A DNA stretch of 64,000 nt, taken from positions 62,001 to 126,000 of the forward strand of contig JANRJH010000024.1 in the NCBI GenBank assembly GCA_033764075.1, written 5' to 3'. Position numbers and translations under genes: made by a program. This DNA comes from M3007 sp033764075. Lineage in GTDB: Bacteria > Bacteroidota > Bacteroidia > Chitinophagales > Saprospiraceae. Positions 44,055-52,326 of the stretch are shown piece after piece. Position 1 is the stretch's first letter; the number at the start of each line of letters is the position of its first letter. Under the pieces are notes generated by a model that saw only the letters and a list, made by a program, of their open reading frames with translations, had not been told where the DNA came from and did no database searches.

Positions 44055-44516
44055 ATGAAAAAGCTTCTTCCTGCTGTGTTATTTATCGCACTGCTTGTTG
44101 CCGCTTGTGGCCCCACCCCACCGTCGCCGCCGCCTTCCCCCGCCGAACAGCCTTTGCCGGAGGCAAAATTCCCGGTGCACTGCTTTGAACAGCGGTTGCC
44201 CGACGGCTCCGTACTCAGCTTCCAGTACACGGAGTACTACGATGATATTGTTGGTATTCTGGACTACTCCTTCGCCGAAAAAGACGGTGCGCACGGCACG
44301 TTCAAAGGCCAAAAAGAGGGCAACGTGATCACGGCCGTGTGGGATTACATGATCGAAGGCTCGCAGCAACAGGAGGAGATTATGGTCAAAATTGAAGGAA
44401 ACAAGGCCGTTAAAGCCTCGGGAGAACTCATGGAAGCCCCCGGCGGGCTGCTTAAACTCAAAGATCCGGCCGGCGCAACCTGGGCAGAAACCTTCGACCA
44501 GGTGGCGTGCGACTAG
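44055..44516 (+). CDS. Small lipoprotein of unknown function
   Basis: The 153-residue product has a lipoprotein signal with lipobox LLVAAC, then a short Pro-rich spacer (TPPSPPPSPAEQPL). A soluble beta-rich domain of about 120 residues follows (ILDYSFAEKDGAHGTFKG, TAVWDYMIEGSQQQEEI). This strand pattern is seen in other small Bacteroidota lipoproteins, but I cannot assign a family. It is co-directional with the sugar transferase and biotin carboxylase genes, with modest gaps on both sides. Confidence 0.7.
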   Translation: MKKLLPAVLFIALLVAACGPTPPSPPPSPAEQPLPEAKFPVHCFEQRLPDGSVLSFQYTEYYDDIVGILDYSFAEKDGAHGTFKGQKEGNVITAVWDYMIEGSQQQEEIMVKIEGNKAVKASGELMEAPGGLLKLKDPAGATWAETFDQVACD

Positions 44517-44577
44517 GCAAGTCATTTTTTTTGACCCCGACGCGCCACAGGGTTTGATTTCCCATTATTTTCGCGGC

Positions 44578-46047
44578 ATGCAAAAGATACTTGTTGCCAA
44601 CCGGGGCGAAATTGCCCTGCGCGTGATGCGCACCGCCCGCCGCATGGGCATTCAGACTGTTGCCGTGTATTCGGAAGCCGACCGGCATGCACCACACGTG
44701 CGTTTTGCCGACGAGGCCGTGTGCATCGGCCCGCCGCCGTCGGCCCAGAGTTACCTGCGCGGCGACAAGATCGTCGAAGCAGCCCTGGCCACCGGCGCAC
44801 AGGGCATCCATCCCGGGTACGGCTTTTTGAGCGAAAACGCCCAGTTCGCCCAGATGGTCGAAAATGCCGGCATTGCGTTTATCGGCCCCAGTCCCTTCAG
44901 CATTAACGTCATGGGCAGTAAGCTGGCCGCCAAAGAGGCGGTCAAGCACTTTAATGTACCCATGGTCCCCGGTATCGACGAGGCGGTTTCCGACGTTGCG
45001 GTAGCCAAAAAAGTCGCTGCCGAGGTGGGCTATCCGGTGCTCATCAAGGCCTCCGCCGGCGGCGGCGGCAAGGGCATGCGCGTAGTGGAAAACGAAGCCG
45101 ATCTGCAGGAACAAATGGAACGCGCCATTTCGGAGGCCACCTCGGCCTTTGGCGACGGCTCCGTGTTCGTCGAAAAGTATGTCACCTCACCCCGGCACAT
45201 CGAGGTGCAGGTCATTGCCGACAAATTTGGAAACACCCTCTACCTGTTCGAACGCGAGTGTTCCATCCAGCGTAGACACCAAAAAGTGGTGGAAGAAGCC
45301 CCCAGCGCCATCCTGACCCCGCAGATGCGGCGTGCCATGGGCGAAGCGGCAGTGAATGTGGCCAAAGCCGCCAAATACACCGGTACCGGCACGGTTGAGT
45401 TCCTGGTAGACGCCGACCGCAATTTTTACTTCCTGGAAATGAACACCCGCCTTCAGGTGGAACATCCGGTGACCGAAATGATCACAGGCCTCGACCTGGT
45501 CGAACTGCAGATTCGCGTAGCCCGGGGAGAAGCGTTGCCCATTAAACAGGATGACCTCAAGATCAACGGCCACGCCATGGAACTCCGCGTGTACGCAGAG
45601 GATCCGCTCAATAATTTCCTGCCCTCGGTGGGCAAACTTAACCGCTATCGGCCTGCAAAGGGAGAACACATCCGCGTGGATGACGGATTCGTGGAAGGCA
45701 TGGACGTGCCCATCTACTACGATCCCATGCTGGCCAAACTGGTTACCTGGGGACAAAACCGCGACGAAGCCATCCAGCGCATGCGGGAGGCCATCGGTCA
45801 GTTCGAAGTCGAAGGTGTACAAACCACCCTGCCCTTCGGTCGATTCGTGATGGATCATCCGGCGTTCCTGTCTGCCGATTTCGACACCGGGTTTGTCGCC
45901 AAATACTACACACCTGAAAAACTGCACAGCGGCGAACAAAACGAAGCGGAGGTAGCCGCGCTGGTGGCACTCCACCAGCACCTGCTGGATATGAAACAGT
46001 TGCGGGTGATTCGCCCACTGGCATCCAACTGGAAAAAGCGGGTGTAG
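44578..46047 (+). CDS. Biotin carboxylase subunit of an acyl-CoA carboxylase
   Basis: The 489-residue protein has the biotin carboxylase N-terminal domain (KILVANRGEIALRVMRTARR), the ATP-grasp glycine loop GGGGKGMRVV and the EMNTRLQVEHPVTEMITGLDLVE active-site motif. It carboxylates biotin with bicarbonate and ATP. The extra 40 residues after the usual end suit an acetyl/propionyl-CoA carboxylase-type subunit, but no biotin-carrier or carboxyltransferase gene is adjacent. The ATG at 44578 begins the conserved domain; an extended upstream frame is not supported. A helicase gene follows after 13 bases. Confidence 0.92.
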   Translation: MQKILVANRGEIALRVMRTARRMGIQTVAVYSEADRHAPHVRFADEAVCIGPPPSAQSYLRGDKIVEAALATGAQGIHPGYGFLSENAQFAQMVENAGIAFIGPSPFSINVMGSKLAAKEAVKHFNVPMVPGIDEAVSDVAVAKKVAAEVGYPVLIKASAGGGGKGMRVVENEADLQEQMERAISEATSAFGDGSVFVEKYVTSPRHIEVQVIADKFGNTLYLFERECSIQRRHQKVVEEAPSAILTPQMRRAMGEAAVNVAKAAKYTGTGTVEFLVDADRNFYFLEMNTRLQVEHPVTEMITGLDLVELQIRVARGEALPIKQDDLKINGHAMELRVYAEDPLNNFLPSVGKLNRYRPAKGEHIRVDDGFVEGMDVPIYYDPMLAKLVTWGQNRDEAIQRMREAIGQFEVEGVQTTLPFGRFVMDHPAFLSADFDTGFVAKYYTPEKLHSGEQNEAEVAALVALHQHLLDMKQLRVIRPLASNWKKRV

Positions 46048-46060
46048 CCCCGCGTACGAC

Positions 46061-47374
46061 ATGTCCACATTTAAAGTGCAGTTGCTCAGCGAGGACTTCA
46101 AACACGCGCTCGACGTGTTGGAAAACACGCCGCAAAGCCTTTTTGTCACCGGACGGGCCGGCACGGGCAAAAGCACCCTGCTCCAGCTTTTTCGCAACAC
46201 CACCCGAAAAAAAACGGCCGTGCTGGCGCCCACGGGCATTGCAGCCCTGAATGTGCAAGGGCAAACCATTCATTCGTTCTTCGGATTTCCGCCACGCGTC
46301 ATTACCCCGGATGTCTCCTGCAAAAAAACGTCCAACCGAAATATGCAGCGTCTGTACAACAACCTGCAGGTGCTGGTCATTGATGAGGTATCTATGGTGC
46401 GGGCCGACATGCTGGACGGGATCGACCGCTGCCTGCGCGTCAACCGGGAAAATATTTTGCCGTTTGGGGGGGTACAGGTGGCCCTTTTTGGCGACCTGTT
46501 TCAGTTGCCACCGGTGGTCTCGCGCGACCCGGTTGAGCAGGTTTTTTTTCAGGACTATTACGACACGCCCTATTTTTTTTCCGCAAAAGTCTTTCAGGAA
46601 ACGCGCCTCCGGATGGACATGCTGGAGCTGCGAAAGGTGTACCGGCAGGAGTCGCGCCACTTTCTCCGGCTGTTGGAGTCTGTCCGGGTAAACGAAGTGG
46701 ATGCCGACGATCTGCAGGACCTGAACGCGCGTTGTGCGCCCGGGTTCGTGCCCGATGAACCGGGCTACATCACCCTTTGCGCCCGCAACGCAACAGCAGA
46801 CCGGATCAACCAGTTGGCGCTGGACGCCTTGCCCGGAACAGAACACACGTATCGCGCCCGGGTAAGCGGGCAATTTGATCCGGGCCTTTTCCCCGCCGAA
46901 GCGGAGCTCAGGCTTCGCGTGGGCGCACAGGTAATGTTCGTCAAAAACGACCCGGCAGAGAAACAGTTTGTGAATGGTACGATTGGCACGGTCGACAAGC
47001 TGGGCGCCGACAATATTGTGGTTGTCATTCAGGAGGGGGCGAAAAGCCAGCGCATTACCGTGGAAGCGCTTGAGTGGGAAATTGTTCGATACCAGGCCGA
47101 CGATACCGGGGCCATACGCACTGAAACGGTGGGGGCATTCCGGCAATACCCGCTCAAACTCGCCTGGGCCATCACCATCCACAAAAGCCAGGGCAAAACC
47201 TTCGACCGTTGCATCATAGACCTGGGCGGCGGCGCATTTGAGCACGGACAACTTTACGTGGCGCTCAGCCGGTGCCGGACCCTCGAAGGCATAGTACTCA
47301 AACAACCCATACGCCCTCAGGACATCATTACCGACCCGCGGGTGGTGGAATACTACCAAAGCCTTTTTCGATAA
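46061..47374 (+). CDS. SF1 DNA helicase, PIF1/RecD-like
   Basis: The 437-residue protein has Walker A VTGRAGTGKSTL, a DEVSM Walker B (VIDEVSMVRADMLDG), a GDLFQLPPV motif III and the AITIHKSQGKTFDR motif VI with VALSR. These match the PIF1/RecD group of 5'-to-3' superfamily 1 helicases. Its length lacks the extra N-terminal domain of RecD2. It could act in replication-fork or recombination repair. It is 13 bases behind the biotin carboxylase gene; the functional link, if any, is unclear. Confidence 0.9.
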   Translation: MSTFKVQLLSEDFKHALDVLENTPQSLFVTGRAGTGKSTLLQLFRNTTRKKTAVLAPTGIAALNVQGQTIHSFFGFPPRVITPDVSCKKTSNRNMQRLYNNLQVLVIDEVSMVRADMLDGIDRCLRVNRENILPFGGVQVALFGDLFQLPPVVSRDPVEQVFFQDYYDTPYFFSAKVFQETRLRMDMLELRKVYRQESRHFLRLLESVRVNEVDADDLQDLNARCAPGFVPDEPGYITLCARNATADRINQLALDALPGTEHTYRARVSGQFDPGLFPAEAELRLRVGAQVMFVKNDPAEKQFVNGTIGTVDKLGADNIVVVIQEGAKSQRITVEALEWEIVRYQADDTGAIRTETVGAFRQYPLKLAWAITIHKSQGKTFDRCIIDLGGGAFEHGQLYVALSRCRTLEGIVLKQPIRPQDIITDPRVVEYYQSLFR

Positions 47375-47429
47375 TGTGTCGTTTGCATTAAATTTAATCG
47401 ATCCAGTGCAAGAAACGCACAGAGTTGCT

Positions 47430-47437
47430 TACTTTCG
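47430..47437 (+). promoter_or_regulatory. Possible promoter box for the Kbp-like LysM gene
   Basis: TACTTTCG is one base from the TAnnTTTG consensus, about 70 bases before the ATG at 47509. Other genes here show the same C-before-G variant (61773-61780). Confidence 0.4.
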
Positions 47438-47440
47438 CCT

Positions 47441-47462
47441 TTGGTTCCACGGTTGGAACCAA
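47441..47462 (+). promoter_or_regulatory. Nine-base-pair hairpin at the likely 5' end of the LysM gene mRNA
   Basis: TTGGTTCCA and its exact reverse complement flank a CGGT loop. It lies just after the presumed promoter box, so it would form the very start of the leader, where such hairpins can protect mRNA or affect initiation. It could also be the end signal of the upstream helicase gene. Confidence 0.55.
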
Positions 47463-47508
47463 CACCAAACACTCCTTTTACAACATCACTAATTAAAACG
47501 CAATTACC

Positions 47509-47889
47509 ATGTCATTGCAATCCAAGTACCAATCCGTACTCAACCTGGGCGAAGAAATCGGCGTCGTCGAGGGTGGCGTATCCGAAGAAGGCGCTCAACT
47601 CAAAGTATGGGGAAAAGTAGACTGCGAGTACAAGAAAAACCAACTCTGGGACCAGATCAAAAAGGTTGGCGGTGAAAACCCCGCCGACATTGTTGCCGAC
47701 ATCCAGGTGTTGCAAAACGACTACTACGCCAAACACGAGGTTTCCTCCGGCGAAAGCCTCAGCCTCATCGCCAAGCACTATTACAAAGACATGATGGCTT
47801 ACACCAAGATTTTTGAAGCCAACCGCGACATTCTGGACGACCCGGATAAAATCAAGCCCGGACAGGTACTGACCATTCCGTTCCCATAG
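47509..47889 (+). CDS. Kbp/YgaU-like protein: BON-like domain plus LysM
   Basis: The 126-residue protein has no signal peptide. The first 70 residues resemble a truncated BON domain (EIGVVEGGVSEEGAQLKVWGKVDCEYKKNQLWDQI). The last 50 form a LysM domain (HEVSSGESLSLIAKHYYKDMMAYTKIFEANRDIL ... PGQVLTIPFP). This matches E. coli Kbp/YgaU, a cytoplasmic potassium-binding protein of about 149 residues, with a shorter N-terminus. Its role here is probably comparable, by inference. It has its own 5' hairpin leader. Confidence 0.82.
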   Translation: MSLQSKYQSVLNLGEEIGVVEGGVSEEGAQLKVWGKVDCEYKKNQLWDQIKKVGGENPADIVADIQVLQNDYYAKHEVSSGESLSLIAKHYYKDMMAYTKIFEANRDILDDPDKIKPGQVLTIPFP

Positions 47890-47998
47890 CAGATCCTTTC
47901 GGAATACCCATTCCTAAGTTGTCTGTCAGAGGCTGTTCCGGTACACGGAGCAGCCTTTGTTTTTAGGTTGTATTTTGCTGCCAAAAATCAACCGAGCT

Positions 47999-50338
47999 AT
48001 GCGCGCATACCGTTGGCCAAACAACTTGCTCCTCTTGTCGCTCCTTTGTCCGCTCCTCTGCGCAGCCCAAAGCACCCGGCCCAAGGTGGGTCTTGTACTC
48101 AGCGGGGGCGCAGCCAAGGGATTGGCGCACATCCCCCTGTTGAAAGCGCTGGACTCGCTGGGCATTGTGCCCGACTACATCACGGGCACCAGCATGGGCT
48201 CGATCATCGGCGGGTTATATGCGGCGGGTTATTCGGGCGACTCCCTGGAAACGCTCACCACCCAACTGCCCTGGAACGACCTGCTGAGCGATAAAATCCC
48301 TTTTCGCGACATCTCCATCGAAGAAAAGGACGAGTTCAACCGGTACATACTCGAGCTCGGCATGGAAGGCATAAAACCCCGTATACCCCTGGGCCTGGTC
48401 GGCGGACAACGCATCGAACAAACCCTGTGGAGGCTGACCTACCCGGTGAGCCATATTCAGAATTTCAATGAACTCCCCATACCGTTTAACTGCGTAGCCT
48501 CCGACGTGGTGAACGGCAAACCGTACGTTTTCAAAAGCGGCAGCCTCCCCCACGCCATGCGGGCCAGCATGGCCATTCCCATGTTCTTCACACCGGTTAA
48601 AGAGGACAGCCTGCTCCTGGTGGACGGCATGATGTTCTCCAACCTGCCCGTCAGCTATTGCCGCGACATGGGGGCTGACTTCATCATCGGCTGCGATGTC
48701 GGCGGCGGCCTGTTCACCAGGGATGACCTCACCTCCATGCCCATGATTCTCTACCAGGCCGCCATTCTGGGCAGCAACGCTGATTTTGAAAAACAAAAAG
48801 CCGATTGCGACATCTTTGTCAACGCCTTCCCGTTCATCCGGCCCGGGCCGCTGGATTTCGACCGGTACCCGGAGATTCTGGCGGCAGGCGACTCGGCTGT
48901 GCAGGCAATCATGCCCCAACTGGTGGCGCTGGCCGAACGCCTGAAAGCCAACCCGGGCGAAGAGCGCACCCCGCCGGCCAAACCCCAGGCCTTCACGCTG
49001 CGCTACTTGTCGGCCAAAGGGCTGAGCCGCGCCAACAAAACGCTCACCTTCGGCAAATTTGGACTCGCGCCCGGCGAGACCCTGAATTTCGACCGGATCG
49101 AAGAGGGCCTCGCCCGAATGTACGGAACCCGGTTGTTCAACAAGGTGGGTTATCAGGTCGTGCCGGTGAACGACACCCTCGCCGACGTCTTACTGGTGGT
49201 CGATGAAACCCTGCCCACCTACGGAAAATTTGCGCTGCATTACGATACGGAACGGGGCGCCGGCCTGATCCTCAATTATACAGCCCGCAACATCCTCGGG
49301 AACGGCTCGCGCCTGGTCGCCAGCGGGGACATTGCCGAAACGCCCCGCGCAAGGGTCAACTTCTACCGCTACCTCGACCCCGGCAGCCGGTATTGGGTAT
49401 ATGTGCAGGGGTACTTTGAGCGGCAACTGCAAAACTCGTTTTACGGTACCAGTTCCCTGGCCAACCTGAAGGAGACATACTACCTGGCGGAAGCACAGGT
49501 AAGGCGAACCATCAAAAGATACGCCTATGCCGGCCTGGGATTTCAATATGAACACAGTGGTTTCAAACCCAAAGTGAATCCGGCCGACCTGAGTGTACGA
49601 GGCCCGGAGGAGATCGAAAAATACGACCTGGGCCGGTTCGCTGCCGTGCTCCGGTATGAGCTCAACACCACTGATCAGGTCTATTACCCTACCAAAGGCC
49701 TGAATATGTTTGTAGAGACCAAAGGCGTTTTTGCCAACACCCTCAACGCCGAATATCTGCTCACGGATACGGACGGCAATACCACGAACCTGTCGATTGA
49801 CGACCCGATCAATCCCTACCTGCGTTTGCAGTTGCGGGCAAACCAAAGCTGGCAACTGCACACTGCCTGGTCTTGCTTCGCGCGAGGTGAACTGGGCACG
49901 TCCTTCGAAGCAGCCGAAACGACGGCCGATGTGGCGTACAATCAAAACGGTATAGGCGATTTTTTTCAAGTGGGCGGATCGTGGCAAAGGCCAAGGCAAT
50001 GGGTGACGCCCTTTTGGGGGCTTCGCGAACAGGAAATCATTGTACCCCATTACCTGCTCCTGCAAGCCGGTGTGCAATGGCGGCCTTTTGCCAACGTGTA
50101 TGTAATGCCCGCCCTGAACGCACTCGCCGCCTCCAACCAGTCCGCTACCGACTGGTGGAGCAATGTATTCAATTTCAACTTCACCCAGGGCCCCGAAGAC
50201 GGCGACACCTGGCATCGTACCGGCGCCGGCATCACCCTGGCCTATTCCACTGTTTTGGGGCCCGTGCAATGCACATTATCCCGTACCTTTGAAACCGGCC
50301 AGTTGCGCGCTTTCCTGAACCTTGGCTATACCTTTTAG
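47999..50338 (+). CDS. Type Vd autotransporter-like patatin phospholipase with outer-membrane barrel
   Basis: The 779-residue protein has a signal peptide (NLLLLSLLCPLLCAAQ). A patatin domain follows, about residues 20-330, with GLVLSGGAAKGLAHIP, catalytic S65 (GTSMGS) and D209 (VDGMM). A POTRA-like segment around residues 330-420 leads to a BamA/TamA-like beta-barrel ending in the aromatic LNLGYTF. This domain order is that of PlpD/FplA-type Vd autotransporters, in which the barrel exposes the lipase. The ATG at 47999 is chosen over an in-frame TTG upstream. The phospholipid substrate is inferred. Confidence 0.88.
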   Translation: MRAYRWPNNLLLLSLLCPLLCAAQSTRPKVGLVLSGGAAKGLAHIPLLKALDSLGIVPDYITGTSMGSIIGGLYAAGYSGDSLETLTTQLPWNDLLSDKIPFRDISIEEKDEFNRYILELGMEGIKPRIPLGLVGGQRIEQTLWRLTYPVSHIQNFNELPIPFNCVASDVVNGKPYVFKSGSLPHAMRASMAIPMFFTPVKEDSLLLVDGMMFSNLPVSYCRDMGADFIIGCDVGGGLFTRDDLTSMPMILYQAAILGSNADFEKQKADCDIFVNAFPFIRPGPLDFDRYPEILAAGDSAVQAIMPQLVALAERLKANPGEERTPPAKPQAFTLRYLSAKGLSRANKTLTFGKFGLAPGETLNFDRIEEGLARMYGTRLFNKVGYQVVPVNDTLADVLLVVDETLPTYGKFALHYDTERGAGLILNYTARNILGNGSRLVASGDIAETPRARVNFYRYLDPGSRYWVYVQGYFERQLQNSFYGTSSLANLKETYYLAEAQVRRTIKRYAYAGLGFQYEHSGFKPKVNPADLSVRGPEEIEKYDLGRFAAVLRYELNTTDQVYYPTKGLNMFVETKGVFANTLNAEYLLTDTDGNTTNLSIDDPINPYLRLQLRANQSWQLHTAWSCFARGELGTSFEAAETTADVAYNQNGIGDFFQVGGSWQRPRQWVTPFWGLREQEIIVPHYLLLQAGVQWRPFANVYVMPALNALAASNQSATDWWSNVFNFNFTQGPEDGDTWHRTGAGITLAYSTVLGPVQCTLSRTFETGQLRAFLNLGYTF

Positions 50339-50414
50339 CCCCGGATACCGAAACGGGCACAGCCAGCCAACAACAGCCTGATATTCATTTAAAACCAACT
50401 TTTAACACATCATC

Positions 50415-51305
50415 ATGCAAAAAATTTGCGTCGTCGGCAGCGGCACCATGGGCAATGGCATCGCGCACGTTTTTGCCCAAAACGGCTTTACGGTTCACCT
50501 GGTTGACATCTCCGAAGCGGCCTTGCTCAAAGCCATGGACACCATTTCCGGCAACCTGGACCGGCAGATCAAAAAAGAGACGATCACTGAAGCCGACAAG
50601 GCCGCCACACTGGCCCGTCTGCACACCCACACCAGCCTCTCCATCGGTGCGGCAAGCGCCGATTTGGTCGTTGAGGCAGCCTCCGAAAACATTGATATCA
50701 AGCTGAACCTTTTCCGCGACCTCGATATGACGGCGCCTGAACAGGCTATTCTGGCCACCAACACCTCCAGCATCAGCATCACGCGGATTGCATCCGTGAC
50801 CAAACGCCCGGATAAAGTCATCGGTATGCACTTCATGAACCCCGTTCCGGTGATGAAACTCGTGGAGGTCATCCGCGGCTACGCCACCACAGACACCGTT
50901 ACGAACACCGTCATGGAACTGTCGCGCAGCCTGGGTAAAATCCCGGTGGAGGTGAATGATTACCCGGGGTTTGTCGCCAACCGCATCCTGATGCCCATGA
51001 TCAATGAAGCCATCCACAGCCTGTATGAAGGCGTGAGCAGCGTGCAAGGGATCGACACGGTCATGAAACTCGGCATGGCACACCCCATGGGCCCGCTGCA
51101 ATTGGCGGATTTTATTGGCCTGGACGTATGCCTCGCCATCTTGCGCGTGTTGCACGACGGGTTTGGCAATCCGAAATACGCGCCTTGTCCCCTGCTGGTC
51201 AACATGGTCACTGCCGGAAAACTGGGCGTTAAATCCGGCGAAGGATTCTACACCTATGCGCCCGGTTCCAAAGAACTGGTGGTGTCGCCTGTTTTTGCCA
51301 AATAA
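50415..51305 (+). CDS. 3-hydroxyacyl-CoA (3-hydroxybutyryl-CoA) dehydrogenase
   Basis: The 296-residue protein has the NAD-binding motif VVGSGTMGNGIAHVFAQNGF, the catalytic-region GMHFMNPVPVMKLVEVI (histidine of the His-Glu pair), and NRILMPMINEA in the dimerisation domain. It oxidises 3-hydroxyacyl-CoA to 3-ketoacyl-CoA in fatty acid or butyrate-type metabolism. It is a single-domain enzyme, unlike the FadB fusion. holA follows after nine bases and probably shares the transcript, without a known functional link. Confidence 0.92.
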   Translation: MQKICVVGSGTMGNGIAHVFAQNGFTVHLVDISEAALLKAMDTISGNLDRQIKKETITEADKAATLARLHTHTSLSIGAASADLVVEAASENIDIKLNLFRDLDMTAPEQAILATNTSSISITRIASVTKRPDKVIGMHFMNPVPVMKLVEVIRGYATTDTVTNTVMELSRSLGKIPVEVNDYPGFVANRILMPMINEAIHSLYEGVSSVQGIDTVMKLGMAHPMGPLQLADFIGLDVCLAILRVLHDGFGNPKYAPCPLLVNMVTAGKLGVKSGEGFYTYAPGSKELVVSPVFAK

Positions 51306-51314
51306 ATCCGGCCC

Positions 51315-52325
51315 ATGACCTTTGATGAGATCCTGCGCGACGCCGGCCGGCAACACTTTGCCCCGGTGTACTTTCTGCACGGAGAAGAGCCCTACTTCAT
51401 TGACCGCATCGAGCGGGCAGTGACGGAGTTGGCCTTGCCCGAAGCGGAACGCAGTTTCAATCAAACCATCGTGTACGGTAAAGATGCCGAGCCGAGGAGC
51501 CTGCTTGATGCCTTGCGTCGATACCCCATGATGAGCGTTCGCCAGTTGGTGGTGCTGCGCGAGGCACAGGATATGAAGGGGTTGAACGATCTGGAATCGT
51601 ACATGGAAAATCCCATGCAAACCACCGTATTTGTGGTGGCGTACAAGCACAAAAAGTACGATCTGAAAACCAAATTCGGCAAGGCCTTAGCTAAAAATGC
51701 GCTGGTATTTGAAAGCAAGAAATTGTACGACAATCAGGTGCCGGATTGGGTGAGCGGTTATTGCAAATCCCGGAAATTGTCCATCGAACCACCCGCAGCA
51801 CAACTGATCGCCGAGAACCTGGGCGCAGATTTGTCCAAAATTTCGAATGAAATTGACAAACTTGTACTAAACTTGCCTCCGGGTACCGTTGTCAACGCGC
51901 AACATGTGCAGGATTACATCGGCATCAGCAAGGACTACAACGTCTATGAACTGCAAAAAGCCCTTGCCCAACGCGACGCCGGAAAGGTTTTTCGCATTGC
52001 CCAATACTTTTCCGCCAATCCGGGAAAAAACCCGTTGGTGCTCACCATCAGTAGTCTGTACGCATATTTTTCTAAAGTGTATATGCTTCACTTTCTGAAA
52101 AATAAGCCTGATACCGAGGTATTAAAAGTACTTGAGCTGCGGTCGGAATGGTTTTTGAAAGAGTATAAATTGGCGGCATCGCATTACAGCGCTGCCCAAA
52201 CAGAGCGGGTGATCAACCTGCTGCACGAATACGACCTGCGGTCAAAAGGTGTGGAGAACGACCTGAGCAATACAGGCGAGGACGCACTGATGATCGAATT
52301 GTTTTACAAAATAGTAAACAGCTAA
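51315..52325 (+). CDS. holA: DNA polymerase III delta subunit
   Basis: The 336-residue protein opens with the delta N-terminal AAA-like region (PVYFLHGEEPYFIDRIERAV). It continues with SVRQLVVLREA and the middle helical collar (AQRDAGKVFRIAQYFSANPGKNPLVLTISSLYAYFSK). HolA opens the beta clamp as part of the clamp loader. It lies between 3-hydroxyacyl-CoA dehydrogenase and the multi-LysM gene with gaps of nine bases and one base. Confidence 0.9.
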   Translation: MTFDEILRDAGRQHFAPVYFLHGEEPYFIDRIERAVTELALPEAERSFNQTIVYGKDAEPRSLLDALRRYPMMSVRQLVVLREAQDMKGLNDLESYMENPMQTTVFVVAYKHKKYDLKTKFGKALAKNALVFESKKLYDNQVPDWVSGYCKSRKLSIEPPAAQLIAENLGADLSKISNEIDKLVLNLPPGTVVNAQHVQDYIGISKDYNVYELQKALAQRDAGKVFRIAQYFSANPGKNPLVLTISSLYAYFSKVYMLHFLKNKPDTEVLKVLELRSEWFLKEYKLAASHYSAAQTERVINLLHEYDLRSKGVENDLSNTGEDALMIELFYKIVNS

Positions 52326-52326
52326 C

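Noticed and set aside
44392..44577. N-terminal extension of the biotin carboxylase
   Set aside because: It overlaps the upstream lipoprotein gene in another frame, and the conserved domain begins at the ATG at 44578.
45743..47359. A 538-codon open frame on the minus strand
   Set aside because: It lies opposite the helicase gene, whose motifs are intact, and its translation has no recognisable domain. Long antisense frames are common in this GC-rich sequence.
50385..51650. A 421-codon open frame on the minus strand
   Set aside because: It runs opposite the clear 3-hydroxyacyl-CoA dehydrogenase gene and part of holA, and its residue composition is that of a shadow frame.
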